Below, piece after piece: positions 25,470 to 36,338 of a stretch of DNA of 64,000 nt. Numbering within the stretch: the first letter of the stretch is position 1; every line of letters begins with the position of its first letter. This stretch comes from Stappia indica (lineage in GTDB: Bacteria; Pseudomonadota; Alphaproteobacteria; Rhizobiales; Stappiaceae). The stretch lies in NCBI RefSeq assembly GCF_009789575.1, contig NZ_CP046908.1, positions 3,253,001-3,317,000 on the forward strand. Reading direction: 5' to 3'. The translations under genes were made by a program, and so were the position numbers. The notes under the pieces are model-generated. The model saw only the letters and a program-made list of their open reading frames with translations. It was not told the DNA's origin and did no database searches.

Positions 25470-27299
25470 ATGGCAGGACAAGCCTATTCCTTCGTCGACC
25501 ACCGCTACGACGTGGTGGTGGTGGGAGCCGGCGGCGCCGGCCTGCGGGCGACCCTCGGCATGGCCGAGCAGGGCCTCAGGACCGCCTGTATCTCCAAGGT
25601 CTTCCCGACCCGCTCGCACACGGTCGCGGCGCAGGGCGGCATCGCCGCCTCGCTCCAGAACATGACGCCCGACTGCTGGCAGTGGCACATGTACGACACG
25701 GTGAAGGGCTCCGACTGGCTCGGCGACACCGACGCCATGGAGTATCTGGCCCGCGAGGCGCCCAAGGCGGTCTACGAGCTGGAGCACTACGGCGTGCCCT
25801 TCTCGCGGACCGAGGACGGCCGCATCTACCAGCGCCCGTTCGGCGGCCACATGCAGAACTACGGCGACGGTCCTCCGGTGCAGCGCACCTGCGCGGCCGC
25901 CGACCGGACCGGCCACGCGATCCTGCACACGCTCTACGGCCAGTCGCTGCGCAACAATGCCGAGTTCTTCATCGAGTATTTCGCGCTCGACCTGATCATG
26001 TCCGAGGATGGCGTCTGCCAGGGCGTCATCGCCTGGAACCTCGACGACGGCACCATCCACCGTTTCGCCGCCAAGATGGTCGTACTGGCCACCGGCGGCT
26101 ACGGCCGCGCCTATTTCTCGGCGACCTCCGCCCATACCTGCACCGGTGACGGCGGCGGCATGGTGGCGCGTGCCGGCCTGCCGCTGCAGGACATGGAGTT
26201 CGTGCAGTTCCACCCGACCGGCATCTACGGCGCGGGCTGCCTGATCACGGAAGGCGCCCGCGGCGAGGGCGGCTACCTGGTCAATTCCGAGGGCGAGCGC
26301 TTCATGGAGCGCTATGCTCCTTCGGCCAAGGATCTCGCCTCGCGCGACGTCGTCTCGCGCTGCATGACCATGGAGATCCGCGAAGGCCGCGGTGTGGGCA
26401 AGAACAAGGACCACATCTTCCTGCATCTCGACCATCTCGATCCGGACATTCTCGGCGAACGTCTGCCGGGCATCTCCGAATCGGCGAAGATCTTCGCCGG
26501 CGTCGACGTGACCAAGGAGCCGATCCCGGTTCTGCCGACCGTCCACTACAACATGGGCGGCATTCCCACGAACTACTGGGGCGAAGTGCTGAACCCGACG
26601 GCGGACGACCCGCATGCGATCCAGCCGGGCCTGATGGCTGTCGGCGAGGCGGGCTGCGCCTCGGTGCACGGCGCCAACCGTCTCGGCTCCAACTCGCTGA
26701 TCGACCTCGTCGTCTTCGGACGCGCGGCGGCGATCAAGGCGGGCGAAGTGATCGACCGCAAGTCGGCCGTTCCGACGCCGAACGAAGCCTCCTGCGACCG
26801 GATCATGGGTCATTTCGACCGCATCCGTCACGCCGATGGCGGCACGCCGACCGCGCAGCTGCGCGAGAAGATGCAGCGGGCCATGCAGGAAGACGCAGCC
26901 GTCTTCCGCACCCAGGAAAGCCTGGAGCAGGGCTGCCAGCGCCTGACGCAGATCTGGGGCGAGATGGCCGACCTCAAGGTCACCGACCGCTCGATGATCT
27001 GGAACTCCGACCTGGTGGAGACGCTGGAGCTGGAGAACCTGATGGCCAACGCCATCACCACGGTCTACGGCGCCGAGGCGCGCAAGGAGAGCCGTGGCGC
27101 CCATGCCCGCGAGGACTACAAGGACGGTCCGATGGGCGGTCGCGACGACGAGAACTGGCGCAAGCACACGCTTGCCTGGGTCGACGAGGCCGGCAAGGTG
27201 ACGCTCGATTATCGTCCGGTGATCACCGAGCCGCTGACCACCTACGAGGAAGGCGGCATCGACCCGAAGAAGATCGCGCCGAAGGCGCGCGTCTACTGA
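25470..27299 (+). CDS. sdhA: Succinate dehydrogenase flavoprotein subunit
   Basis: A 609-aa catalytic subunit that oxidises succinate to fumarate. The FAD-binding motif [14 protein letters not shown] is at residues 13-26. [14 protein letters not shown] contains the His that links FAD covalently. [13 protein letters not shown] and the capping-domain residues, and [20 protein letters not shown] near the C-terminus, are standard. The protein ends with the family's YRPV and APKARVY. It is encoded five bases after sdhD. Unusually, sdhB is not next: a hairpin and a methyltransferase gene intervene. Confidence 0.97.
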   Translation: MAGQAYSFVDHRYDVVVVGAGGAGLRATLGMAEQGLRTACISKVFPTRSHTVAAQGGIAASLQNMTPDCWQWHMYDTVKGSDWLGDTDAMEYLAREAPKAVYELEHYGVPFSRTEDGRIYQRPFGGHMQNYGDGPPVQRTCAAADRTGHAILHTLYGQSLRNNAEFFIEYFALDLIMSEDGVCQGVIAWNLDDGTIHRFAAKMVVLATGGYGRAYFSATSAHTCTGDGGGMVARAGLPLQDMEFVQFHPTGIYGAGCLITEGARGEGGYLVNSEGERFMERYAPSAKDLASRDVVSRCMTMEIREGRGVGKNKDHIFLHLDHLDPDILGERLPGISESAKIFAGVDVTKEPIPVLPTVHYNMGGIPTNYWGEVLNPTADDPHAIQPGLMAVGEAGCASVHGANRLGSNSLIDLVVFGRAAAIKAGEVIDRKSAVPTPNEASCDRIMGHFDRIRHADGGTPTAQLREKMQRAMQEDAAVFRTQESLEQGCQRLTQIWGEMADLKVTDRSMIWNSDLVETLELENLMANAITTVYGAEARKESRGAHAREDYKDGPMGGRDDENWRKHTLAWVDEAGKVTLDYRPVITEPLTTYEEGGIDPKKIAPKARVY

Positions 27300-27307
27300 T
27301 GGAGACC

Positions 27308-27344
27308 GCGCACCGGCACGGCCCTCGAGGCCCTGCCGGTGCGC
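27308..27344 (+). terminator. Strong hairpin without U-tract after sdhA
   Basis: A perfect 11-bp stem (gcgcaccggca with tgccggtgcgc) with a further ggcc/ggcc helix inside its loop, in the 61-base gap before the methyltransferase gene. No T-run follows, so it is more likely an mRNA 3'-end stabiliser, processing site or partial attenuator than a full terminator. Confidence 0.5.
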
Positions 27345-27360
27345 CTGGAGCCTTGCGGAC

Positions 27361-28203
27361 ATGACGGCGACAGCCACGCTCCTTGACACGACCTCTCCCT
27401 TCGGGACCTACCGGACCCGGGGACTGGCGCGTTTCGCGTGGCGGCTCGCCGACTGGCACGATCTCGCTCCGGCCCTGCGCAAGAAGCTTCGGGCGGTCGT
27501 CGCCCGCCTCTTCGCCGGACCGTTCGATACCGAGGTCGAGGGGCTGCGTTTCCGGCTCTATCCCGGCTCCAACTACGACGATCGCAAGATCCTGGCGCAT
27601 CAGCGCCTGCCCGAGCGGGCAGAGCGGCGCTTCCTCGCCGCCCACCTGCGCCAGGGCACGGTCTTCGTCGACGTCGGCGCCAATGTCGGCAGCTACAGCC
27701 TTGCCGCCGCGCGTTGCGGCGCCACTGTTCTGGCGGTGGAGGCCAATCCCGATACGGCAGGACGCCTTGCGTTCAACATCGCCGCGAACGGGTTGGCGGA
27801 CATCGATGTGGCGACGGTGGCAGTCGGGGAAAGCTGCGGCACCATGGATCTGTGGAGCGAGCCGAGCAATTGCGGTTTCGCGACCCTGGTACCGGAACTG
27901 ACGGAAGAGTGGCAGGGGGACTGGCGTGCGCGCCAGGTCCGCGTGCAGCCGCTGGCGGAGATCCTGGCGGGCTACGGCGTGACGCGCGTCGACGTTCTGA
28001 AGGTCGATGTCGAGGGATACGAGGACCGGGTCCTGCTGCCCTATATCAGGGCAACGGACCCGAGCGGCCATCCCGGCGCGATCCTGCTGGAAACCAACTG
28101 CCGCGAGCACTGGCAGGAAGACTGCCTCGCCGTGCTCGCCACCTTCGGCTATCTCGCCGAAGGCGAAACGGAAGACAATGTGCTGCTGAGGCGGTTCGCC
28201 TGA
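27361..28203 (+). CDS. FkbM-family SAM-dependent methyltransferase
   Basis: A 280-aa predicted methyltransferase. The SAM-binding motif I reads VFVDVGANVGSYSLAAARCGA (about residues 101-121), followed by an acidic residue in LAVEANPDTA. The FkbM signature DVLKVDVEGYEDRVL is at about 213-227 and LLETNC in the C-terminal third. The family methylates hydroxyls of sugars, lipids or natural products; the target here is unknown. No membrane segment is seen. Its ATG at 27361 comes 61 bases after sdhA, and sdhB starts 69 bases after its stop, so it lies inside the succinate dehydrogenase operon. A link to complex II itself is not implied by the family. Confidence 0.85.
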   Translation: MTATATLLDTTSPFGTYRTRGLARFAWRLADWHDLAPALRKKLRAVVARLFAGPFDTEVEGLRFRLYPGSNYDDRKILAHQRLPERAERRFLAAHLRQGTVFVDVGANVGSYSLAAARCGATVLAVEANPDTAGRLAFNIAANGLADIDVATVAVGESCGTMDLWSEPSNCGFATLVPELTEEWQGDWRARQVRVQPLAEILAGYGVTRVDVLKVDVEGYEDRVLLPYIRATDPSGHPGAILLETNCREHWQEDCLAVLATFGYLAEGETEDNVLLRRFA

Positions 28204-28272
28204 GCGGCTGGAAACTTGAACGGAATGGATGGCCGGCCCGATCCGGCCGACCGAAACGCGGAGCGACGAGAC

Positions 28273-29055
28273 ATGGTACAGCTGACGCTTCCCAAGAACT
28301 CCCAGGTGACCCAGGGCAAGGTCTGGGACAAGCCGGCCGGCGCCACCAACCTGCGGGAATACCGCATCTATCGCTGGAACCCGGATGACGGCCGCAACCC
28401 GCGCGTCGATACCTATTTCGTCGACCTCGACGATTGCGGACCGATGGTTCTGGATGGGCTCATCTACATCAAGAACAACATCGATCCGACGCTGACCTTC
28501 CGCCGGTCCTGCCGCGAGGGCATCTGCGGGTCCTGCGCGATGAACATCGACGGGACCAACACGCTGGCCTGTACCCGCGGCATGGAGGAGATCGGCGACG
28601 GCCCGGTGAAGATCTATCCGCTGCCGCACATGCCGGTGGTGAAGGATCTGGTGCCGGACCTGACGCGCTTCTACGCCCAGCACCGCTCCATCGAGCCTTG
28701 GCTGCAGACGACGACGCCGGCGCCGGAGAAGGAGTGGCGCCAGAGCCACGAGGACCGCGCCAAGCTCGACGGCCTCTACGAGTGCATCCTGTGCGCCTGC
28801 TGCTCGACCTCGTGCCCGAGCTACTGGTGGAACGGCGACCGCTATCTCGGCCCGGCCGTGCTGCTGCAGGCCTATCGCTGGCTGATCGACAGCCGCGACG
28901 AGGCCACCGGCGAGCGCCTCGACAATCTCGAGGACCCGTTCCGCCTCTATCGCTGCCACACGATCATGAACTGCTCGCAGGCCTGCCCGAAGGGGTTGAA
29001 CCCAGCCAAGGCGATTGCAGAGATCAAGAAGATGATGGTCGAGCGCCGCGTCTGA
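28273..29055 (+). CDS. sdhB: Succinate dehydrogenase iron-sulfur subunit
   Basis: A 260-aa electron-transfer subunit of complex II. All three cluster motifs are visible: [2Fe-2S] at [11 protein letters not shown] with the distal LAC, [4Fe-4S] at [11 protein letters not shown], and [3Fe-4S] at [17 protein letters not shown]. Electrons pass from SdhA flavin to ubiquinone. I use the ATG at 28273 ([10 protein letters not shown]); a start at 28216 would add 19 residues of no known role. A Rho-independent terminator lies 36 bases after the stop. Confidence 0.97.
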   Translation: MVQLTLPKNSQVTQGKVWDKPAGATNLREYRIYRWNPDDGRNPRVDTYFVDLDDCGPMVLDGLIYIKNNIDPTLTFRRSCREGICGSCAMNIDGTNTLACTRGMEEIGDGPVKIYPLPHMPVVKDLVPDLTRFYAQHRSIEPWLQTTTPAPEKEWRQSHEDRAKLDGLYECILCACCSTSCPSYWWNGDRYLGPAVLLQAYRWLIDSRDEATGERLDNLEDPFRLYRCHTIMNCSQACPKGLNPAKAIAEIKKMMVERRV

Positions 29056-29090
29056 CGCGCTCGCCCTTCAGATCTTGCCGCGTTTCGACG

Positions 29091-29119
29091 GCCGTCCGGA
29101 GCGATCCGGGCGGCCTTTT
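29091..29119 (+). terminator. Rho-independent terminator after sdhB
   Basis: A 10-bp stem (gccgtccgga with tccgggcggc, one G-U pair), gcga loop, followed by ctttt. It separates sdhB from the convergent MAPEG-family gene. Confidence 0.8.
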
Positions 29120-29126
29120 GCATCTC

Positions 29127-29504
29127 TCAGCTCCAGACCGGGCTGGTGAAGATCGCGATGCTGGACAGGAAGCCGACGGCCCAGGCGAGCGAGCGGGGCG
29201 TTGCCCTGTCGGTCCAGTAGCAGAAGATGAAGATCAGCCGCGCACCGATGAACAGGCCGGCCAGGCGGTCGATCCACTCGGCATCCCCGCCCTGCCAAAG
29301 GCCGACGATGACCGCGGCGGCAAACAGCGGCAGGGCTTCGAAGCCGTTCGCCTGGGCGGCGGCGGCGCGGGCGCGGAAACCCTCCTTCCAGTAGTCCGGA
29401 TCCCTGGGGCGGGCGTTGTCGAAGTCCTTCGACAACTTGCCTGGGAAGGCGGAGAAGATCGGCAGCACGGCGGCGGCAAGAATGCACCAGATGGCGAAGG
29501 GCAT
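29127..29504 (-). CDS. MAPEG-family membrane protein
   Basis: A 125-aa integral membrane protein with four predicted helices (about residues 3-20, 55-72, 80-97, 105-123). The pattern ANGFEALPLFAAAVIVG in helix 2 and ARLIFIFCYW in helix 3 is typical of MAPEG proteins (membrane-associated proteins in eicosanoid and glutathione metabolism). Bacterial members are mostly uncharacterised and may use glutathione. The gene is convergent with sdhB and separated from it by a terminator. Confidence 0.85.
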   Translation of the reverse strand: MPFAIWCILAAAVLPIFSAFPGKLSKDFDNARPRDPDYWKEGFRARAAAAQANGFEALPLFAAAVIVGLWQGGDAEWIDRLAGLFIGARLIFIFCYWTDRATPRSLAWAVGFLSSIAIFTSPVWS

Positions 29505-29658
29505 GGGCGGCGGTCCGGTTTGTTGAGCTTTGGCAAGAGGTGACCGGATGCGGCCGGAGGGTCAAGCGGGAAGCGCCGAACGGTTGATCCAGCGCAAGGA
29601 GGCGAAGTTCGTATCCCGCTAGTTTCGCCCCACTGAAATCAGCATGGGATCTCGCATC

Positions 29659-30000
29659 ATGGCCGTGAGCGACTGGAGTGCCTTTCTCGAACAGACGGAT
29701 CGCCGGATGGGCGACCTGCGCAGCGGAATGCCGGGCGTTGCAAAGGGGTTCCACGAGATCGCGAAAGCGGCGATCGGACCGGGAGCGCTCGATTCCAAGA
29801 CCAAGGAACTGATCGCGCTTGCGATCGGCATTGCAGCACGCTGCGACGGGTGTCTTGCCTATCACGCCAAGGCGGCCGCGAAATATGGCGCGACCCGCGA
29901 GGAAGTGATCGAGGCGATCGGCGTTGCCGTCTATATGGGCGGCGGGCCCTCGATGATCTACGGAGCCGAGGCGCTGGCGGCATTCGACGCCCTTGCGTGA
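29659..30000 (+). CDS. Carboxymuconolactone decarboxylase / AhpD-like protein
   Basis: A 113-aa protein of the AhpD/CMD fold. It has the redox motif CDGCLAYHAKAA, with the CxxC and downstream His of AhpD-type proteins, and the preceding helix LDSKTKELIALAIGIAAR. Such proteins often act as thiol-dependent peroxide or disulfide reductants. I prefer the ATG at 29659; an in-frame ATG at 29644 adds five residues, and neither has a strong Shine-Dalgarno. A second protein of the same superfamily is encoded at 32248-32649. Confidence 0.85.
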   Translation: MAVSDWSAFLEQTDRRMGDLRSGMPGVAKGFHEIAKAAIGPGALDSKTKELIALAIGIAARCDGCLAYHAKAAAKYGATREEVIEAIGVAVYMGGGPSMIYGAEALAAFDALA

Positions 30001-30083
30001 TTTTCGGGGGTTGCGCGGAGGGAGGCTGTACGCCTTCCGATTGCCGTGATTTCGCCCTGTACTGTCTCCCTGCCCGTCATATT

Positions 30084-30128
30084 CGCGTTTCCGATCTTCC
30101 GTATCACCTGCCCGGGGGCGGAAACGCG
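30084..30128. repeat. Inverted repeat in the gap before the phosphatase-like gene
   Basis: CGCGTTTCCG at 30084-30093 is the exact reverse complement of CGGAAACGCG at 30119-30128, and one more pair (30083 with 30129) extends it to 11 bp. The 25-base spacer is GC-rich at its 3' end. It lies about 100 bases before the next start codon and has no T-run. Confidence 0.6.
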
Positions 30129-30229
30129 ATTCGCTTTCACCATCGAGCCATGGGCCAGGTGGTGGAAACCGGTGTGCGCAATTCCCATCTGCGGTTGCGG
30201 GTGGGGCTTGCGTGCAGCAAGGAGTGACG

Positions 30230-30679
30230 ATGACTGTGAATGTCCTGTTCCTGTGCGACGACAACGCCAGGCTCGGTCCGATGGCCGAGGCCTATCTCAA
30301 TGCGGATGACGGACGCAGTATTCGGGCATTTTCCGCAGGCCTGTCTCCGGCTCCGCGCCTTGCCGAGGGCGTGGAGCGTGTTCTGGCTGCGCACGGGCTG
30401 GCGAGCGAGGGCCTGCAGCCGAAAAGCTGGCAGCTCTTCGTGCTGCCTCACGCGCCGATTCCCGATGTCGTCGTCGGCCTTAGTGCGGCGGCGCTGGGCG
30501 CGACGCGCCGGGTCTGGCCGACCCACGCCCGGCTGCTCGACTGGCATGTCGGCCCGCATACTTCGCGGCTGGTCGGCCGCGATGCGCTGCGCGATGCCTT
30601 TCACGAGCTGCGGCGACGCATCAACCTCGCCCTTGAGGAGGGGCTGTTTCGGCCGGTCGCCTTGCGCCGCATCGCCTGA
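30230..30679 (+). CDS. Low-molecular-weight phosphatase / arsenate reductase-like protein, degenerate P-loop
   Basis: A 149-aa protein that follows the LMW protein-tyrosine-phosphatase (ArsC-type) fold: VLFLC at residues 5-9, a middle region FSAGLSPAP, a segment with LQPKSW, and a C-terminal helix. The catalytic loop, normally C-x5-R-S, reads C-D-D-N-A-R-L, so the spacing from Cys to Arg is one residue short and Ser is missing. GPMAEAYLN follows as in the family. Catalysis as a classic phosphatase or arsenate reductase is doubtful. The ATG at 30230 has a clear AAGGAG. Its downstream end meets a convergent acetyltransferase gene. Confidence 0.75.
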   Translation: MTVNVLFLCDDNARLGPMAEAYLNADDGRSIRAFSAGLSPAPRLAEGVERVLAAHGLASEGLQPKSWQLFVLPHAPIPDVVVGLSAAALGATRRVWPTHARLLDWHVGPHTSRLVGRDALRDAFHELRRRINLALEEGLFRPVALRRIA

Positions 30680-30681
30680 TC

Positions 30682-30710
30682 GCTGAGGCCGGCTGTATGC
30701 CGGTCTCAGC
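30682..30710. terminator. Hairpin between convergent genes
   Basis: A 12-bp stem (GCTGAGGCCGGC with GCCGGTCTCAGC, one G-U pair) with a tgtat loop. It follows the phosphatase-like gene and overlaps the stop codon of the GNAT gene. No T-run is present on either side, so intrinsic termination is uncertain. Confidence 0.45.
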
Positions 30711-31278
30711 CTCCCAGCGGCCTGCGCGGGCCGTCCGTCAACGCGCCGATCAATCCGAACATGTCTGCAAGCCCTTCGCGCACGAGACTGAAGGCGGAAA
30801 AGCTGCGCGGCTCGATCCGGCCGACGATGTCGCCCATTTCGAAGGTCAGGTCTGCGGTGAACTTGCGGGCGAGTTGCTGCATGGCCCGGTTGGTCGCCAG
30901 GCAGTTCATGTAGATGTGCTTGCAGCCGCGGTTGCGCGCGGCGATCAGCGTCAGCTCCATCAGCCGCGTGCCGATGCCGGCCTGCTGGCAGTTCTGCTCG
31001 ACGGAGAAGGCAGCCTCGGCATTGACGCCATCGTCGAACGGACGCAGTTCCGCGACCGCGCGCAAGAGGCCCTCGGCGAAGTAGCCGTGGATGACCGTGC
31101 CCAGGGTGAAGCTGGTATCGGCATAGCACCGCAGGAAGGCGTCGCTCGCCGGCATGGCGAAGCGGGCCCGGCGGGCGGTCGGATCGAGACGGAGGAGATG
31201 ATCGCGAAACTGCGCGATATCGTTATAGGTCAGCTTTCTGTAATAGCCGGCTGCCGGCTTCTCGGTTTGAGACGACAT
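30706..31278 (-). CDS. GNAT-family N-acetyltransferase
   Basis: A 190-aa acetyltransferase of the GNAT fold. The acetyl-CoA pyrophosphate-binding motif (R/Q-x-x-G-x-G/A) is visible as QQAGIGTRLMELTLIAARNRG at about residues 98-118. The N-terminal part (LTYNDIAQFRDHLLRLDPTARRARF) resembles GNATs fused to protein acetyltransferases and those found as stand-alone stress genes. The acceptor is unknown. It diverges from the lipoprotein gene across a 346-bp region rich in palindromes. Confidence 0.82.
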   Translation of the reverse strand: MSSQTEKPAAGYYRKLTYNDIAQFRDHLLRLDPTARRARFAMPASDAFLRCYADTSFTLGTVIHGYFAEGLLRAVAELRPFDDGVNAEAAFSVEQNCQQAGIGTRLMELTLIAARNRGCKHIYMNCLATNRAMQQLARKFTADLTFEMGDIVGRIEPRSFSAFSLVREGLADMFGLIGALTDGPRRPLGG

Positions 31279-31624
31279 GCGATGCTCCTGATGAGGACAG
31301 CACCGCTCCTCGGGTCTCCCCAGACCTTGTGATTTTTATAGAGAGGGTTCGAGGCGAATTCGTGACCGCCGCGATCATGGCCGATCACGCTGGTCGGGCC
31401 ATGATTTGGACCAATTGCCCGCCCATTGAAGGCGCGTCAACCATTTGGTCACCAAAACCGACAAGAATCGGGCGGGCCTGCGATAGTCGGTTGCGTCGAG
31501 GGATCGTCGCGCCGCGACAGGAGTTGTGATGTCCAGGCAGGGCGCGGATGCGCGACCCGCCTGTCGCATCGCGCAGCTGAGAACCGACCGTCCAAAGCAT
31601 AGAACGAGCAAGGACAGACACATC
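31279..31624. other. 346-bp divergent intergenic region, palindrome-dense
   Basis: It lies between the starts of the GNAT (-) and Omp19-like (+) genes. At least five dyads occur in 145 bases: ATCATGGCC/GGCCATGAT (31374-31382, 31397-31405), TTGGACCAA (31406-31414), GCCCGCCC/GGGCGGGC (31417-31424, 31470-31477), TTTGGTCACCAAA (31444-31456) and GTCGCGCCGCGAC (31506-31518). No convincing open reading frame or T-tract is present. It could hold operators for one or both genes or a small structured RNA. Confidence 0.5.
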
Positions 31625-32197
31625 ATGACCCGTTCCTCCCGGTATGGCGCGCCTCTGATCGTTGCGCTCAGTCTGACCGTGGCACTCGCTGGCTGTCAGC
31701 GCCTGGGATACGGAAGCCGGAGCGCTCCGCTTCCGGCCACCCCGACCGCACCCGTCGCGAGCCAGTCCCTCGAGCCGCTGCAGCCGATGTCGCCGACGCT
31801 CGGCCCGGACGGCCAGCCGATTCAGGGCGCTCCGCTCGATGGAACGCAGACCAACGTCGCTGCAGTAGACCCGTCCGCCGGCACCGCCCCGAGCGGCCCG
31901 CCCGCCGGTGCGCGCGAGATCGGCCGCAGCGACATGCTCGGCGGCTGGTCCATTGCGTCGGGCGCCGACAACTGCAAGCTCTTCATGACGCTGACCACGT
32001 GGAGCGGCGGCTATCGCGCCAACTCCCGCGGCTGTGCCTCGCCGCAGATGCAGACCATCTCGGCCTGGGACCTGCAGGGCAAGCAGGTGCTGCTGAAGGA
32101 TGCCAGCGGCGCGACCGTCGCCGAACTCTATGCGACCGGCGCCGAGAACTTCGCGGGCCGTACGACCGCCGGTGCGCCGATCCAGGTCTATCGGTAA
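31625..32197 (+). CDS. Outer-membrane lipoprotein with AprI/Inh protease-inhibitor domain, Omp19-like
   Basis: A 190-aa lipoprotein. The signal peptide ends in a lipobox LAGC, with Cys at about residue 25. A Pro/Ser/Thr-rich linker (about 35-95) leads to an AprI/Inh-type beta-barrel domain (REIGRSDMLGGWSIASGADNCKLFMTL, ending in QVYR). In Brucella the Omp19 protein of this family inhibits proteases and protects the bacterium in the gut; here a similar role is inferred. I use the ATG at 31625, directly before the signal peptide; an upstream frame to 31526 looks non-coding. The gene stands alone. Confidence 0.88.
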   Translation: MTRSSRYGAPLIVALSLTVALAGCQRLGYGSRSAPLPATPTAPVASQSLEPLQPMSPTLGPDGQPIQGAPLDGTQTNVAAVDPSAGTAPSGPPAGAREIGRSDMLGGWSIASGADNCKLFMTLTTWSGGYRANSRGCASPQMQTISAWDLQGKQVLLKDASGATVAELYATGAENFAGRTTAGAPIQVYR

Positions 32198-32247
32198 GGG
32201 CCTGACACCTGCGGGCGCAGGCCGGCGAGCAGAAGGGGGGCGAGGCG

Positions 32248-32649
32248 ATGTCGGTGTGGCCGATCCTGGAAGACAGTGAACTTTCTCCCCGCGCTGCCGC
32301 GGTGATCGCGGATATCCGCGCCACCCGGAACACGGACTTCATCAACAATTTCTGGCGTGTCCTGGCCAATGATCCGGCGCTGCTGGAGCGGACCTGGGCC
32401 AGCCTGAAGGACGTGATGGCGCCGGGCGCTCTCGATCCGCTCGTCAAGGAAATGCTCTACGTGGCGGTCTCGATCGCCAATGGCTGCGAATACTGCATCC
32501 GCTCGCATACGACCGCAGCCCGTGCCAAGGGCATAAGCGAGGCGCAACTCGGCGAACTGCTGGCGGTCGTCGGCATGGCCAGCGAGACCAACCGTCTGGC
32601 GACCGGCCTGCAGGTGCCGGTGGACGACGCCTTCCTCCCCAAAAAGTAG
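32248..32649 (+). CDS. Carboxymuconolactone decarboxylase / AhpD-family protein (second)
   Basis: A 133-aa protein with AhpD-type motif CEYCIRSHTTAARAKG, where the two Cys and the His match the redox site, preceded by LDPLVKEMLYVAVSIAN. It is longer at its N-terminus than the gene at 29659, with LSPRAAAVIADIRATRNTDFINNFWRVLANDPALL, a layout seen in alkylhydroperoxidase-related proteins. A peroxide-related or thiol role is inferred. Its ATG at 32248 has an AGGCG/GGGGGG-rich region upstream. No operon partner is evident. Confidence 0.82.
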   Translation: MSVWPILEDSELSPRAAAVIADIRATRNTDFINNFWRVLANDPALLERTWASLKDVMAPGALDPLVKEMLYVAVSIANGCEYCIRSHTTAARAKGISEAQLGELLAVVGMASETNRLATGLQVPVDDAFLPKK

Positions 32650-32788
32650 GCTTGCCTCGGCGAGCGGGATCCTCGGCGCTTGCTCTTGCCCGCATGCTCG
32701 GGCTATCCAGCGAGGCGGAGGCAACCTGCGGGCAACGGTTGCATTTTCCGGGACCCGGCCCCGGGAACCCGGTTCTTTCAAGGGCTTG

Positions 32789-35061
<2,273 letters not shown>

Positions 35062-35071
35062 GGACAGTTTC

Positions 35072-35094
35072 ACGGGAGGCCGCTGGCCTCCCGT
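35072..35094 (+). terminator. Hairpin between mdh and sucC (no U-tract)
   Basis: A perfect 10-bp stem (acgggaggcc with ggcctcccgt) and a gct loop, in the 77-base gap. Without a T-run it is more likely an RNA processing or stability element than a full terminator. Confidence 0.5.
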
Positions 35095-35138
35095 CTCGCA
35101 TTGGGCGAGCTCTGTCAAAACCATCCGGGGATAGACAC

Positions 35139-36338
35139 ATGAACATCCACGAATACCAGGCCAAAGAGGTTCTCAAGGCCTACGGCGCGCCGGTGGCCAA
35201 TGGCGTGGCCATCTTCTCGGCCGACGAGGCCGAGGCCGCCGCCAAGCAGCTTCCCGGCCCGCTCTGGGTCGTGAAGTCCCAGATCCATGCCGGCGGTCGC
35301 GGCAAGGGCAAGTTCAAGGAACTCGGCCCCGACGCAAAGGGCGGCGTTCGTCTCGCCTTCTCGCTGGACGAGGTGAAGTCGCACGCGGCCGAAATGCTCG
35401 GCAACACGCTGGTGACCAAGCAGACCGGCGCGGCCGGCAAGGTCGTCAACCGCCTCTATATCGAGGACGGCGCCGATATCGAGCGTGAGCTCTATCTCTC
35501 CATCCTCGTCGACCGCACCGTCGGCCGTCCGGCCTTCGTCGTCTCGACCGAGGGCGGCATGGACATCGAGGCCGTCGCCGAGGAGACGCCGGAGAAGATC
35601 CACACCCTGCCGATCGATCCGGAGGCGGGCGTGACCGAGGCCGATGCGGCCAAGCTCTGCGATGCGCTGGAGCTGACCGGTGCGGCGCGCGAAGACGGCA
35701 TGAAGCTGTTCCCGATCCTGCACAAGGCCTTCGTCGAGAAGGACATGAGCCTGCTCGAGGTCAACCCGCTGATCGTCATGAAGGACGGCCGCCTGCGCGT
35801 TCTCGACGCCAAGGTCTCCTTCGACGGCAACGCTCTCTTCCGCCACCCGGAGATCGTCGAACTGCGCGACATCACCGAGGAGGACGAGAAGGAAATCGAG
35901 GCCTCCAAGTACGACCTCGCCTATGTGGCCCTCGACGGCGACATCGGCTGCATGGTCAATGGCGCCGGCCTCGCCATGGCGACCATGGACATCATCAAGC
36001 TCTACGGCGCCGAGCCGGCGAACTTCCTCGATGTCGGCGGTGGCGCCTCTAAGGAGAAGGTCACGGCCGCGTTCAAGATCATCACCTCCGATCCGAACGT
36101 GAAGGGCATCCTGGTCAACATCTTCGGCGGCATCATGCGCTGCGACGTGATCGCGGAAGGCGTGATCGCGGCCGTGCAGGAAGTCGGCCTCCAGGTGCCG
36201 CTCGTCGTCCGCCTCGAGGGTACCAATGTCGAACTCGGCAAGAAGATCATCAATGAAAGCGGTCTCAACGTGATCGCCGCCGATGATCTCGACGACGCCG
36301 CGCAGAAGATCGTCAAGGCCGTGAAGGAGGCCGCGTGA
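35139..36338 (+). CDS. sucC: Succinyl-CoA synthetase (ADP/GDP-forming) subunit beta
   Basis: A 399-aa subunit with the N-terminal ATP-grasp domain ([37 protein letters not shown]) and the C-terminal CoA-ligase domain ([17 protein letters not shown]). It binds nucleotide and succinate and works with SucD to make succinate and ATP or GTP from succinyl-CoA. Length is standard. Its stop overlaps the sucD start. Confidence 0.97.
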   Translation: MNIHEYQAKEVLKAYGAPVANGVAIFSADEAEAAAKQLPGPLWVVKSQIHAGGRGKGKFKELGPDAKGGVRLAFSLDEVKSHAAEMLGNTLVTKQTGAAGKVVNRLYIEDGADIERELYLSILVDRTVGRPAFVVSTEGGMDIEAVAEETPEKIHTLPIDPEAGVTEADAAKLCDALELTGAAREDGMKLFPILHKAFVEKDMSLLEVNPLIVMKDGRLRVLDAKVSFDGNALFRHPEIVELRDITEEDEKEIEASKYDLAYVALDGDIGCMVNGAGLAMATMDIIKLYGAEPANFLDVGGGASKEKVTAAFKIITSDPNVKGILVNIFGGIMRCDVIAEGVIAAVQEVGLQVPLVVRLEGTNVELGKKIINESGLNVIAADDLDDAAQKIVKAVKEAA

